DNA of 64,000 nucleotides from Annulohypoxylon bovei var. microspora. Lineage: Eukaryota; Ascomycota; Sordariomycetes; Xylariales; Hypoxylaceae. A model generated the notes under the pieces. The model was not told the origin of the DNA. It saw nothing but the letters and a program-made list of their open reading frames with translations, and searched no databases. A program made the position numbers and the translations under genes. The stretch spans positions 88,872 through 152,871 of the forward strand of contig MU405304.1 in NCBI GenBank assembly GCA_022836615.1, read 5' to 3'. Within the stretch, counting starts at the first letter, position 1; each line of letters starts with the position of its first letter. Below, piece after piece: positions 12,691 to 26,690 of the stretch.

Positions 12691-13879
12691 TTTTTTTTTT
12701 ACTTTTAAAATTACTTTTTTACCTTAATCGTTTAATATATATTAAACGTTAATAATCCAAGTTATTAATAAACCATTTAACTTAATATAAAAATTTAATT
12801 TATAAGGTTTTTAAATGTTTAACTTTTAATAATTAAAGTAAAATCGAACCGCTTTAATTACTTTACAATGTATATTAAATTAATAATAAAAGTTATTAAT
12901 CTTATAATACGTTAATTCGCATCTTCGGTGGTTAAATTTAACGTAACACTTTTAAATAATTATTTTCTTTTATGCTTTAATATTTATAATTTTTCGTTTA
13001 TAATACCTTTTTTTAAATCTTCGTTATAAAATTCCTTTCGTAACCATAAATTTAAATATTTTATTTTTAAATTATTATTATAATAATTAATCCTTTATTA
13101 ATTAATAATCCTTAAATTTAATAAAATATTTCAACGTGGTTAAAAAATTAATAATTTTTTAAAACTCGTATATTTATTCTTTTAAAGGATATAACGGGAA
13201 TATATTAAGATTCTTTAATTTAAAGTTTAATAACGTATTAATTATTATATTATAAAATTAAGCGTTAATAAATTCGTTTATATCGCTTTTTTAATCGTTG
13301 TTTTTTTTATTAATTACTTTTTTATTTTTACGGGATAAACCATCCATTATTACATTTAACGTTTTTAATATATGGTTTATTTTAAAGTTAAATATTTTAA
13401 TTTAAACAATTTAACGTGTAAGTTTTGTGCTTAAGAAATTAATAAAACCATTGTTTAATTATGCGATTAAAGTTTTCGCGTTAATTTAAAATTTAAAATA
13501 AATACCGTAAAAGTAATTTTAAAATTTTCGGAGGGATTTAACGGCGGTTATAACTTTTTTTTTCATTATATCGTATCTTTTTTTAACGCTTTATTAAATA
13601 TTTAATTCATATTTTATTAATTAAAATTTATTTTAATTATTTATTTAATTTAAAATATATTTTTAATTAATTTTAAAAGCGTTTATTTATATTACAATAA
13701 AACGGTTTACGGTATAATTTAAGTTAATAAAATAAAAGGCGTTAATTAAAACATTTTAAAAGGTTTTTATCGTAAATTTTTAAGATTTTTCTTAAATAAA
13801 AGAAGCGTTTTTTCGTAATAACGATGTTAAAAAGTTAACGATCACGGCGTAATAATTAATCCATATTTTGAAATAAACC

Positions 13880-14495
13880 GTGATATTAACGAAAAAACGG
13901 ATTTTTTTTACATTAATACATTTTTTCCATTTTTGGATTTTAAAAGTTTTTATTTAAATAAGTTTTCGTCCGTATATTCCACATAAATATCCGATTATTT
14001 TAATGGTTAATCGGTAAAAGGTTGATTTTTTTACATTTATTATAACTTTTATAAGTTCGAAATTAAAAAAAACGGTGGCGATATTTTCGATATATTTTAA
14101 AATAAATTATTTTATATTTAAGTAAACTTCTTTATTATTATATTTAATTATTAAGCTTTTAATATTAATGTTATTAAAAAATGGATTGTAAATATAAGGA
14201 ATTAAATTGTATAAAATTTAAGTAATTATTTTTAAGAAATGGATTATTAAATTCGTTGCCTTTTATGGTAATGAGGTTATTTAAATTAAATTAATCGATA
14301 AGGTAAAAGTTATAAAGTGTTAAAAGAATTTCGATAACTTGATTTAATTATATTTTAAGAAAAAGTCGATTATTAATATAAATTAATTTATAACGAATTC
14401 TTTAAAAAAATTTTTATAACTTTTAAAAAAAAAAACGTTACGAATTATTTTGCCGTTTAATTTTATATATAAATTAATTAATTTAAGTTTTTTAA
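13880..14495 (-). pseudogene. Reverse transcriptase remnant of Gypsy element 1
   Basis: Reverse complement of the element 2 RT block. Shared landmarks include a conserved string at about 13963-13998 (matching 25078-25115) and the DD-box equivalent near 14165-14185. The catalytic Asp codons themselves are mutated here. Boundaries are approximate. Confidence 0.6.
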
Positions 14496-17400
14496 TTTTT
14501 TTTTTTATAACGAATTATGCGTTTCGATAAAGGTTATGGTTTTTTTTTAAAATGTTATTTTTTAAACGCGTTTTTAAAATTTCGTAAATTTAGTTTATTA
14601 AAAAAATTAAGATTAAAATGCTTTAAGTTTATTAAATTAAATAAGAAACCGTTTTAATTATATAATTTAATATTACATTTTCTTTAATTAACTTTATTTT
14701 ATTAAAATCTTAAATTAACGCCATTTTTCTTCGAAGTAAAACCTTAATTATTACATTTTTTTTAATATTAATTAATTTTATAAAATTAAGATCCTTTTTA
14801 ATTTATGTTAAACGCTTAAAGGTTAAATGTATTCCGTAAAATTAAGTTATAAATCGTAGAAAAATATTCTTAAAAAAACCGTTTAACATTTTTAAGGCAA
14901 TATTTTTTAATTATTTTTTAATTTTATTAAGTATTTTTATTTTTTAATTAATCGAACCAAGTAATATTAAACCATTTAATAAAACATTATTAATAAAATT
15001 AACTTTCTTAACTTTAAATTTATATATAATATTAATTTAACAAAGGTTTATTATTCGTTAATAATTTATTTAATTAACTTGCTTTTTAATTTTTTTAATT
15101 TTATGCCGATATATTAACTTTAAAATATATAAGAGCTTATCGTCGTTAAAAGTGCAAAGAATCGATTTATTATTATTTAAATTAAAATTTAAATATTCAT
15201 TAAAAATTAAATCCTTTATAACAAGTAAAAATTCGGTTCCATCAAATAAGTTAATTTTATTAATTAATATTAATAATTACAAAAAATTAAAAAAATATAT
15301 AATTTATATTTAAAAATAATTATTTTCGTTTTGTAATTAATCATTATTTTCAAGTTTATTAAAGCCATTGACTTGGCTCGGGATATTAACGGTTAATAAT
15401 TTTTTAAAACGATTTTTATGTTTATTAAATCTTTAATCGTTCGTTTATTAAAGTAATTAAAAATTAATAAAACTTTAATCATTATCCTTCCAAAGTTCAT
15501 TTAATTAATCATTTATATACCCTTAAAAAAAAAACTCATTTTAATTAAAAAAATAAAATTAAAACTTAATATTAATTTCATTAAAGCTTTATTATTTTCC
15601 ATAACATATATTAAAACTTTAAAAAACTCGTCGTTAATTTAAATTAATTTTTTAATTATTTTTAAAACAAGGATTAATATTATTAATTTAAACCCAAATT
15701 AAGTTAATAATATTTTAAACATTATTAATTTAAACTTTTTAACGTATAAAAGGATAATAAGGCTTAATTAAACTCCGATATTAATAATTATTATAATTAA
15801 GTTTTTATTTCCGTTCGGGCTTATTTAAATTAAAAATCGGGGTAATATTTATAAATATACTTTAAAATAATTATAAGTTAATTAATTTTTAAACAATATA
15901 AATAATTGTTCGTAACGATAATAAATAATTTTAAAAATAAAATTCATGTGGATTATTAATGATATTTAAAGCTTTATAAGTTTTTTACTCGTAGTTTCGG
16001 CAAATAACTTTTTGTAAGTTTTCTTAAAAACTTAAATTATTTTTAATAAAAAATTTTATTTATTTTTTTCGATTAATAATTTTTAAAACATATTTAAAAA
16101 CCTTAACATAAATCGGATTATTTCATCCTATATTATATCGAAATGTTGGTTATAATTTTCGATAATTTTATTAAATTAAAATTTCTTTATTATTTTATTA
16201 AAAAAATCTTTAACCTCGGATTTAATCACAAGTGGTTTTTGGATTTAAAAAGATTTTTAAAATTTAATATTCGAAAAGTTTAATCGGGGGATTTCTTTAA
16301 TATTATCGTCCTTTTTTTTTAATATTACGATTAATTAAATTATTATTTCCTATTTATTATCACTTTATCCTAAGGATATTATTATGCTCGCTTTAATCTT
16401 TTATAAAGGCTTTAATTTTAATATATTCCGAGTTATTTATAAGTTCTTTAATTTAAAAATATTTAAAAAAATTAAGATCGTTAAATTTTTTAAAGCAATC
16501 GTTTATTACTATTATATTTATCATAAGTTAAATTTATGAAATGTTGGTAATTAACTTTTTAAAATTAACGAAAATAACATTATTTTTTAATATAAAGATA
16601 TCGTTAAAAATTTCGATTTAAGCTTTAAAATATTTAACGTTTTTAATTATTTATTAATTACTAAAACTTGTATTTTCGATATATCTTAATATGTTTTTTT
16701 TTATAAGAATGTTTTATTTTTAAACATCGGTAATTATATATTTAAAAATAAATATATGGTTTAATTTTTTATTTTTTATAATTTTCCCGAATTTATATTT
16801 TTTATTATTTTAATCGTAATAAAATATACCTCTTTAATCGAGTTATATAATTAAGGTACATTCCGAAATAATATGATTTAATTCACCGTAAAAAAAGTAT
16901 TTTTTAAGTTCGTATTTTTTTAATTAATTTATAAGAAATTTAATTCGTAATTTAAAGTAATTAAATAATGTTTTCACATTATAAAAGGTAAATTAATTAA
17001 TCTTTAAATTAAAAAGCCGGGGTTAATTAACTTTAATAACGTTTATCGTTATTAACGTATCCGTTTTATAATAATTAACTTAATATATTATTAATAATAT
17101 TAAATATACGTTAATTTTATTATTTTAAAACTATAATAATTAATTAAATAATTCGATGTTTTAAATAAATAACTTAATTATTTTATTAGTAAAATTAAAT
17201 AATTTTATATTTTTTACATTGTTAATTAATTTTTTAATAATTAATTAAAGTATTTAAAGTAATAAGATTATTTAAGGTATCGAGGTTATTTAAAATAAAG
17301 TAAAGGGTTAATTATAATTAATATTTTTAAGGAAATATATTATTTAATTATATATTATCTTTTAAAAGTCGTTATTAAATACTTGGGTTCGAATGTTTAT

Positions 17401-19101
17401 TTAAGTTCGAACTTTTTACTTAAAGTTTAAAAATTCGAGCTTTTATATTTCGTTATTATTAAGTTAAGTAAAATTAATTAATTCGTATTTTATAATAAGA
17501 AATAAAAAATTATAAATCGTTAAAATGTAATTAATTAATACGATTATTACTTCGGTTTTTTTAATTTTTATTATAATAATAAAATAATTTAAAAAAAATT
17601 TATTAATTTCATTTAACTTAATAATTAATGATTTTCTTTCGAAAGTTTTAATTTATTCTTTAAAAATCTTATGTTATTTTAGGTCTTTAATTTTAAAATA
17701 TAAATTAATTAACTTTTAAATATTTTTTTAAGATTTATAATTATTAACGATCGATTTAATTTACTTTTTAAATTAAGTTTTTATAATGTAATTAAATATT
17801 TCGATTATTTTAATTTTTTTGTTATAATTAAATTTATCGAACAAACGGTTAAGTTTTTTTAATTAATCGGATATATATTCGTTATTAAATTAGTATTTTT
17901 TATAATAATTTACTTCCATAAAAAAATTATACGTAAATATGTTATAAAAGAATGTCGAGCTTATATTAAAAAATAATATTTTTTAATTAAACATTTTAAT
18001 CGGGGATAACGAGTAAAGGATAATTAATATAAAGATTTTTAAGTTAAAAAATATTATATTTAATTTAAGTTAATTAATTTAAGGAATTATAAATGAAAAT
18101 AAATTTTTAAAACGAGAAACTTTTTTAAGTAACACGATAAAAACTTATATTAATATAAAGTTTAATTATAGGGGAACTTAATTAAATAATTAAAAATGAA
18201 CGTTTTTAAATAATTAAAGGATTGAAAAAAAAGATTTAAAGTTAGTTAATGGCGTATTATTTAATAAGCTTTTATTAACTTGGTTTAATATAAGGAAATT
18301 TTAACGGTTTTTTTTCTTAAAATAATAATAATATTTAATAATTATTTAATTTCGCATTAATTAATAATAAATCGAAAAGGAAACGATTATATTTTTAATT
18401 TTTATGTTATTAATTATTTAAGTAATAATATGGTTTACATTAATTATTTCCAACTTAATTTATATAATAATTATATTAAATTATATAATAAAAAGTAATT
18501 TAACGATTATTTAAATTAAAATGACTTATTCCCGCCATTTTATAATACCGATTATGGTGGTAAAATGGGGAAATTATAATTAATAAATTATTTAAGGTTT
18601 ATGGTTTAATTAAATTATTTAAGTTTAATAATTAATGGAACGTTTTACGGTAATATTAATGCGTGGTTTTATTATTTACGTTTAAATCGTTGTATTCGTC
18701 GACGATTTAATTGTTTTTCGATAAATCCTTTAATTTTACGATATTTCATTACTTAAATTCCCATAATTAATATAATTTTATTAATTTCGAAGTTCGTATA
18801 TTTTTATATTTAATAAATTACCTTAAATATATTATTATTAATTTAATTTATAATGACGGTATTAGAAATTTATTAATGCTTATTAATCGGGGATATTTTT
18901 TTCCGATTTTATTAATGTTTAATAAATAAAAGTATCGTAGGTTTTTTTAACGCTTAAGTCGTATAAGTTATTAAAGTTTAAAATAATTTTACGTTAATGA
19001 TTATTTTTTAAAGGTTTTTTAAATTTAATGGGTAAGGGTTATTTTAATTAAAATTTAAATATATAACGGTTCTTTTAAAAATAAAGTTGCTTGGTTCGAA
19101 T

Positions 19102-19119
19102 CTTTAATATTAATCACCA
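19102..19119 (-). other. Putative primer-binding site of Gypsy element 1
   Basis: The reverse strand reads TGG followed by 15 more bases, two bases after the LTR end. A TTCGAA stretch resembling a tRNA T-loop complement lies just beyond. The spacing from TTCGAA to TGG is about two bases longer than in a standard tRNA, so the primer identity is unresolved. Confidence 0.5.
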
Positions 19120-19121
19120 CT

Positions 19122-19378
19122 TATTTTAAAACAAGGTTTTAAACACTTAAAAAATTAATTATAATAATAATTACGTTATTAATACATTAAAACGTTAAAA
19201 ATAATATATTAAAATGCGTTAATTAATGGAAAAGGAATCGATAAATATTAAAAACTAATAATTTAAAATAAAAAAATACATAATCGTAAAAAAAAGTCGT
19301 GGTTAAAAGCTTACGATTTAAATACAAAATATATAAAAAACTACGTGATTAAAGATAAAAACACCTTATTTTATAATA
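19122..19378 (-). repeat. 5' LTR of Gypsy element 1
   Basis: 257 bp, a direct repeat of 7910-8166. Inside its left edge, reverse strand, lies AG then TGGTGATTAATATTAAAG, placed like a tRNA primer-binding site. Confidence 0.82.
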
Positions 19379-19711
19379 ATATTTAAGTAAATCGGTGTAA
19401 AATAAATAATAATAATAATAATAATAATAATTAATAAATTAATTAAATTTTAAAAATTAAAAAATAAATTTAAAAAATTATCGTTAAAAAATATATTTTA
19501 TTTATTTATTTAATTAAAAATAATTTAAACACTTAATATAAGAATTTATAATTATATATAAATGTAACCGGTAATAAATTTAAAAATAAAATTAAATTAA
19601 TTTATAAAACGGTAATAAAACTTTTAAATAAATTATTTAAAAATTAATTTATATAAATATAATAATAAGAAATTATAATGGTTTAAATTATTATTAAATA
19701 ACTTTTAATAA
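19379..19711. other. 333-bp spacer between the two inverted Gypsy elements
   Basis: AT-rich, with an AAT/ATA microsatellite near 19405-19432. Presumably part of the outer Copia element, but too mutated to assign. It is the loop of the large inverted repeat. Confidence 0.5.
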
Positions 19712-19968
19712 TATTATGAAATAAGGTGTTTTTATTTTTAATTACGTGGTTTTTTATATATTTTGTATTTAAATTATAAGCCTTAAATTACGACCTTTTT
19801 TAACGATTATATATTTTTTCATTTTAAATTATTAACTTTTAATATTTATCGATTTTTTTTTTATTAATTAACGTAATTTAACATGTTATTTTTAATGTTT
19901 TAATGTATTAATAACGTAATTATTAATATAATTAATTTTTCGGGTGTTTAAAACTTTGTTTTAAAATA
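19712..19968 (+). repeat. 5' LTR of Gypsy element 2
   Basis: 257 bp, starts TATTAT and ends TTTTAAAATA (RIP form of AAAACA). Followed by AATAATAATTAATATT, the RIP-mutated equivalent of the primer site seen in element 1. Confidence 0.8.
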
Positions 19969-22900
19969 AATAATAATTAATATTAAAAATTTAAACCGAG
20001 TAACTTTATTTTTAAAAAAACCGTTATATATTTAAATTTTAATTAAAATGGCCCTTATTTATTAAATTTAAAAAACCTTTAAAAAATAATTATTAATGCG
20101 GAATTATTTTAAACTTTAATAACTTATACGGCTTAAACGTTAAAAAAACTTATAATACTTTCATTTATTAAATATTAATAAAATTAAAGAAAAATATCCT
20201 TAATTAATAAGCATTAATGAATTTTTAATATCGTTATTATAAATTAAATTAACAATGATATATTTAAGGTAATTTATTAAATATAAAAATATATAAGCCC
20301 CGAAATTAATAAAGTTATATTAATTATAAAAACTTAAATAATGAAATATCGTAAAATTAAAAAATCCATTAAAAAATAATTAAATCGTTAACGAATACGA
20401 CGATTTAAACGTAAATAATGAAATTACGCGTTAATATTATCGTAAAATATTTTATTAATTATTAAACTTAAATAATTTAATTAAACCATAAGTTTTAAAT
20501 AATTTATTAATTATAACCTCCCCATTTTACCGTTATAATTAATATTATAAAATGGTAAGAATAAATTATTTTAATTTAAATAATTATTAAATTATTTTTC
20601 GTTATATAATTTAATGTAATTATTATATGAATTAAATTAAAAATAATTAATATAAATTATATTATCGCTTAAATAATTAATAATATAAAAATTAAAAATA
20701 TAATCGTTTTTTTTTTAATTTATTATTAATTAATATAAAATTAAATAACCATTAAATATTATTACCACTTTAAAAAAAAACCATTAAAATTTCTTTATAT
20801 TAAATTAAGTTAATAAAAACTTATCGGATAATACGCCGTTAATTAACCTTAAATTTTTTTTTTAATCTTTTAATTACTTAAAAACGTTTATTTTCAATTA
20901 TTTAACCAAGTTTTCCCGCGGTTAAACCTTATATTAACATAAATTTTTATTATATTACTTGAAAAAGTTTTCCATTTTAAAGATTTATTTTTATTTATAA
21001 TTTTTTAAATTAATTAATTTAAATTAAATATAATATCTTTTAATTTAAAAATCCTTATATTAATTATTTTTTACCTATTATCCCCGATTAAAATGTTTAA
21101 TTAAAAAGTATTATTTTTTAATATAAACTTAATATTTTTTTATAATATATTTACGTATAACCTTTTCATGGAAATAAATTACCGCAAGGAATATTAATTT
21201 AACGGCGAATATATATCCGATTAATTAAAAAAATTTAACCGTTTATTCGATAAATTTAATTATAACGAAAAAATTAAAATGGTTAAAATATTTAATTATA
21301 TTATAAAAACTTAATTTAAAAAATAAATTAAATTAATTATTAATGATTATAAATTTTAAAAAAATATTTAAAAGTTAATTAATTTATATTTTAAAATTAA
21401 AGACTTAAAATAACGTAGGATTTTTAAAAAACGAATTAAGATTTTCGAAAAAAAAATTATTAATTATTAAGTTAAATAAAGTTAATAAACTTTTTTTGGA
21501 TTATTTTATTATTATAATAAAAGTTAAAAAAACCAAAATAATAATCGCATTAATTAATTACATTTTAACGATTTATAATCTTTTATTCCTTATTATGAAA
21601 TACGAATTAATTAATTTTATTTAATTTAATAATAACGAAATATAAAAGTTTAAATTTTTAAATTTTAAATAAAAAATTCGAATTTAAGTAAACATTTAAA
21701 CTTAAATATTTAATAATAATCTTTAAAAAATAATACATAATCGAATAATATATTTCTTTAAAAACATTAACCATAATTAACCTTTTATTTCATTTTAAAT
21801 AACTTTAATACCTTAAATAATTTTATTATTTTAAGTACTTTAATTAATTATTAAAAAACCAATTAATAATATAAAAAACGTAGAATTATTTAACTTTATT
21901 AATAAAATAATTAAATTATTTATTTAAAACATTAAATTATTTAATTAATTATTATAATTTTAAAGTGATAAAATTAATGTATATTTAATGTTATTAATAA
22001 TATATTAAATTAATTATTATAAAGCGGACGCGTTAATAATAATAAACGTTATTAAAGTTAATTAACCTTAGCTTTTTAATTTAAAAATTAATTAATTTAC
22101 CTTTTATAATACGAAAACATTATTTAATTATTTTAAATTACATATTAAATCCTTTGTGAATTAATTAAAAAAATATAAACTTAAAAGGTGTTTTTTTTAC
22201 GATAAACCGAATTATATTATTTTAAAATATACTTTAATTATATAATTTAATTAAAAAAATATATTCCATTATAATCGAAATAACAAGAAATATAAATTTA
22301 AAAGAATTATAAAAAACAAAGAATTAAATTATATACCCATTTTTAAGTATATAATTATTAATATTCGGAAATAAAACATTTTTATAAAAAAAAATATATT
22401 AAAATATATTAAAGATATAAATCTTAATAATTAATAAATAATTAAAAACGTTAAGTATTTTAAAGTTTAAATCGAAATCTTTAATAATATTTTTATATTA
22501 AAAAATAATATTATTTTCATTAATCTTAAAAAGTTAATTATTAACATTTTACAAATTTAACCTTTAATAAATATAATAATAATAAACGATTATTTTAAAA
22601 AACTTAACGACCTCGACCTTTTTAAATACTTTTAAATTAAAAAGCTTATAAATAATTTAAAATATATTAAAATTAAAGCCTTTATAAAAAACCGAAGTAA
22701 ATATAATAATATTTTTAAAATAAAACGATAATAAATAAAAAATAATAACTTAATTAATTATAATATTAAAAAAAAGGATAATAACGTTAAAGAAATCCTT
22801 TAATTAAATTTTTTAAATATTAAATTTTCGAAATCTTTTTAAACTTAAAAACCACCCGTAATTAAATCCGAGGTTAAAAATTTTTTTAATAAAATAATAA

Positions 22901-24589
22901 AAAAATTTTAATTTAATAAAATCACCGAAAATTGTAACCGACGCTTCGATATAATATAAAATAAAATAATTTAATTTATATTAAAGTTTTTAAATATGTT
23001 TTAAAAATCATTAATTAAAAAAAGCAAATAAAACTTTTCGTTAAAAATAATTCGAATTTTTAAAAAAACTTATAAAAAATTATTTACCGAAACCGCGAGC
23101 AAAGAACTTATAAAGCTTTAAATATCACCGATAATTTACACGAACCTCGTTTTTAAAGCCATTCATTATCGTTATAAACAACCATTTATATTATTTAAAA
23201 ATTAATTAATTTATAATTACCTTAAAATATATTTATAAACATTACTTTAATTTTTAATTTAAATAAATTCGAATAAAAATAAGAATTTAATTATAATAAT
23301 TATTAATATTAAAGCTTAATTAAGCTTTATTACCTTTTTATACGTTAAAAAGTTTAAGTTAATAATGTTTAAAATACCGTTAACTTGGTTTAAGTTTAAA
23401 TTAATAATATTAATTTTTATTTTAAAAATAATTAAAAAATTAATTTAAATTAACGATGAGTTTTTTAAAGCTCCGATATACGTTATGGAAAATAATAAGG
23501 CTTTAATAAAGTTAATATTAAGTTTTAATTTCATTTTTTTAATTAAAATAAGTTTTTTTTTTAAAGATATATAAATAATTAATTAAATAAATTTTAAAAG
23601 GATAATAATTAAAGTTTCGTTAACTTTTAATCGCTTTAATAAACGAATAATCGAAGATTTAATAAACATAAAAATCGTTTCGGAAAATTATTAACCGTTA
23701 ACATTTTAAATTAAATTAATAACTTTAATAAATTCGAAAATAATAATTAATCGTAAAACGAAAATAACCACTTTTAAACACGAACCATATATTCTTTTAA
23801 CCTTTCGTAATTATTAACATCGATTAATAAAATTAATTTATTTAATGGAATTAAATCTTTATTTATTATAAAAGATTTAACTTTTAATGAATATTTAAAT
23901 TTTAATTTAAATAATAATGAATCGATTTTTTGCATTTTTAACGATAATAAGCTTTTATATATTTTAAAGTTAACACATTAATATAAAGTTAAAAAAGTTA
24001 AAAAGTAAATTAATTAAACGAATTATTAACGAATAATAAACCTTTATTAAATTAATATTATATATAAATTTAAAGTTAAGAAAATTAATTTTATTAACGA
24101 TGTTTTATTAAATGGTTTAATATTATTTAATTCGATTAATTAAAAAATAAAAGTATTTAATAAAATTAAGAAATAATTGGAAAATATTACTTTAAAAATG
24201 TTAAACGGTTTTTTTAAAAATATTTTTTTACGATTTATAACTTAATTTTACGGAACACATTTAACTTTTAAACGTTTAATATAAATTAAAAAAAAATTTA
24301 ATTTTATAAAATTAATCGACGTTAAAAAAAATGTAATAATTAAGGTTTTATTTCGAAGAAAAATAACGTTAACTTAAGATTTTAATGAAATAAAGTTAAT
24401 TAAGGAAAATATAACATTAAATTACGTGATTAAAACGGTTTTTTATTTAATTTAATAAATTCGAAGTATTTTAATTTTAGTTTTTTTAATGAATCGAATT
24501 TACGAAATTTTAAAAACGCGCTTAAAGAACGGCATTTTAAAAGAAAATTATAACTTTTATCGAAACGTATAGTTCGTTATAAAAAAGAA

Positions 24590-25330
24590 AAACGGAGGAC
24601 TTAAATTAATTAATTTATATATAAAATTAAACGGTAAAATAATTCGTGACGCTTTTTTTTTTAAAAGTTACGAAAAATTTTTTAAAGAATTCGTTATAAA
24701 TTAACTTATATTAATGGTTGATTTTTTTTTAAAATATAATTAAATTAAATTATCGAAATTCTTTTAATATTTTATAATTTTTATTTTACCAATTAATTTA
24801 ATTTAAATGATTTTATTATTATAAAAAGTAATGAATTTAATAATTTATTTTTTAAAAGTGGTTATTTAAATTTTATACGATTTAATTCTTTATATTTATA
24901 ATTTATTTTTCGATGACGTTAATGTTAAAAATTTAATAATTAAATATAACGATGAAAAGATTTATTTAAATGTAAAACGATTTATTTTAAAATATATCGA
25001 AAATATTACCGCCGTTTTTTTTAACTTCGAATTTATAAAAACCATAATAAACGTAGAAAAATTAACCTTTTATTAATTAACCATTGAAATAATCGGATAT
25101 TTATGTGGAATATACGGACGAAGATTTATTTAAATGAAAACTTTTAAAATTTAAAAATGGAAAAAATGTATTAACGTAAAAGAAGTTTATTTTTTTATTA
25201 ATATTACGGTTTATTTTAAAATATAAATTAATTATTACGTTATAATTATTAACCTTTTAATATCGTTATTATGAAAAAACGCTTTTTTTATTTAAAGAAA
25301 ATTTTAAAAATTTGCGATGAAAATCTTTTA
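24590..25330 (+). pseudogene. Reverse transcriptase/RNase H remnant of Gypsy element 2
   Basis: One frame retains the Ty3/Gypsy RT order despite stops: KLINLYIKLNGKIIRDA near 24600; a catalytic-box equivalent LFFDDVNVKN at about 24910; then KYNDEKI, the thumb-like TAVFFNFEF, IIGYLCGIYGRR (about 25090) and INVKEVY (about 25175). This order (FFDD, then IVGYVC...GR, then DVKEARAF) is the family signature. RIP-derived stops (TGG or CAG/CAA to stop codons) break it repeatedly, so it cannot encode an enzyme. Confidence 0.75.
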
Positions 25331-26279
25331 AAATGCCTTGGTTAATGCCCCTTGTTTTATTAACTTAAATTATATCGTAAATTATTTTATCGTAATATAA
25401 ATAAACGCTTTTAAAATTAATTAAAAATGTATTTTAAATTAAATAAATGATTAAAATAAATTTTAATTAATAAAATATAAATTAAATGTTTAATGAAACG
25501 TTAAAAAAAAATACGATATAACGAAAAAAAAAGTTATAATTATTATTAAATCCTTTCGAAAATTTTGAAATTATTTTTATAGTATTTATTTTAAGTTTTA
25601 AATTAACGCGAAAACTTTAATCGTATAATTAAACGATGGTTTTATTAATTTCTTAAACGTAAAATTTATACGTTAAATTATTTAAATTAAAATGTTTAAT
25701 TTTAAAATAAATTATATATTAAAAACGTTAAATGTAATAACGGATGGTTTGTTTTATAAAAGCGAAAAAATAATTAATAAAAAAAACGATAATTAAAAAA
25801 ACGATATAAACGAATTTATTAACGTTTAATTTTACGGTATAACGGTTAATATATTATTAAGCTTTAAATTAAAGAGTTTTAATATATTTTTATTATATTT
25901 TTTAAAGGAATGGATATACGAATTTTAAGAAATTATTAACTTTTTAATCACGTTAAAATATTTTATTAAACTTAAAAATTATTAATTAATGAAAGATTAA
26001 TTATCATGGTAACGATTTAAAAATAAAACATTTAAATTTATGGTTATGAAAAGAATTTTATAACGAAAACTTAAGAAAAAGTATTATAAACGAAGGGTTA
26101 TAAATATTAAAATATAAAAGAAAATAATTATTTAAAAATTTTATAAGTTAAGTTTTTATATTAAATTAAATGGTTTATTAATAATTTAAATTATTAACGT
26201 TTAATATATATTAAACGATTAAAGTAAAAAGGTAATTTTAAAAGTAAAAGAAAAAATTAACGATTAATTAAAAATCGAA

Positions 26280-26690
26280 GCGTTAAAAAATGTAATAACC
26301 GATAACGTTATTAAATTTTTACGGAAAAAAATTTATTTTATATACGGTATTTCATTGAAAATCAAATGTAACGGAAGCTTTGAATTTAAAAGAATATTTA
26401 TAAATGTGTGTAAAACGATTAATATTTTAAAAAAACAAGGATTTACGTATTTCGTCGAAATTTAAAAATAAGTTAAAATTAATTATAAAGGCATTACGAA
26501 GGGATTATTTAAAGCTTTTAAAGGATTTTATAAAAATTAAATTAAATATTTCTTTAATATCGTATAAATTAATTAAGTGTTTATTAAATTAAGCGGCGTT
26601 TTTTTTTACGAAGTTTTATATAAACGAAAACTTATATTATCCATTAAAACGATTATACCCATTTAAAAAATCTTAAATTAAAACGTTATA
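26280..26690 (+). pseudogene. Integrase remnant of Gypsy element 2
   Basis: Frame with CNGSFEFKRIFIN (equivalent to the DxxxEF segment of the integrase core), then, after several stops, SGVFFYEVLYKRKLIL, matching the STGxSPYxLxYGxxxxLPIE pattern at the end of Gypsy integrase cores. Fits its position downstream of RT. Confidence 0.65.

Larger units (their letters stand above)
7910..19378 (-). mobile_element. Nested Ty3/Gypsy element 1 (minus sense), RIP-degraded
   Basis: 11,469 bp with 257-bp LTRs at 7910-8166 and 19122-19378. Orientation comes from a primer-binding-like TGGTGATTAATATTAAAG starting two bases inside the 19122 end (reverse strand) and a polypurine tract (AAAAAAAAGT, reverse strand) against the 8166 end. 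So the 5' LTR is on the right. The body is an inverted copy of element 2: matching landmarks include the CATTTT-rich stretch at 18540 with 20560, and the integrase-like block at about 12060 with 26890. RT and integrase remnants read on the minus strand. No clean 5-bp target duplication flanks it. Confidence 0.85.

Noticed and set aside
19085..19121. tRNA-like GGTTCGAATC stretch
   Set aside because: No cloverleaf upstream; the position directly against the LTR fits a primer-binding region instead.
19712..19968. LTR at 19712 as a solo LTR with AATAA target duplication on both sides
   Set aside because: Sequence to its right matches the mutated internal 5' region of element 1, so it is the 5' LTR of a full element; AATAA matches by chance in AT-rich DNA.
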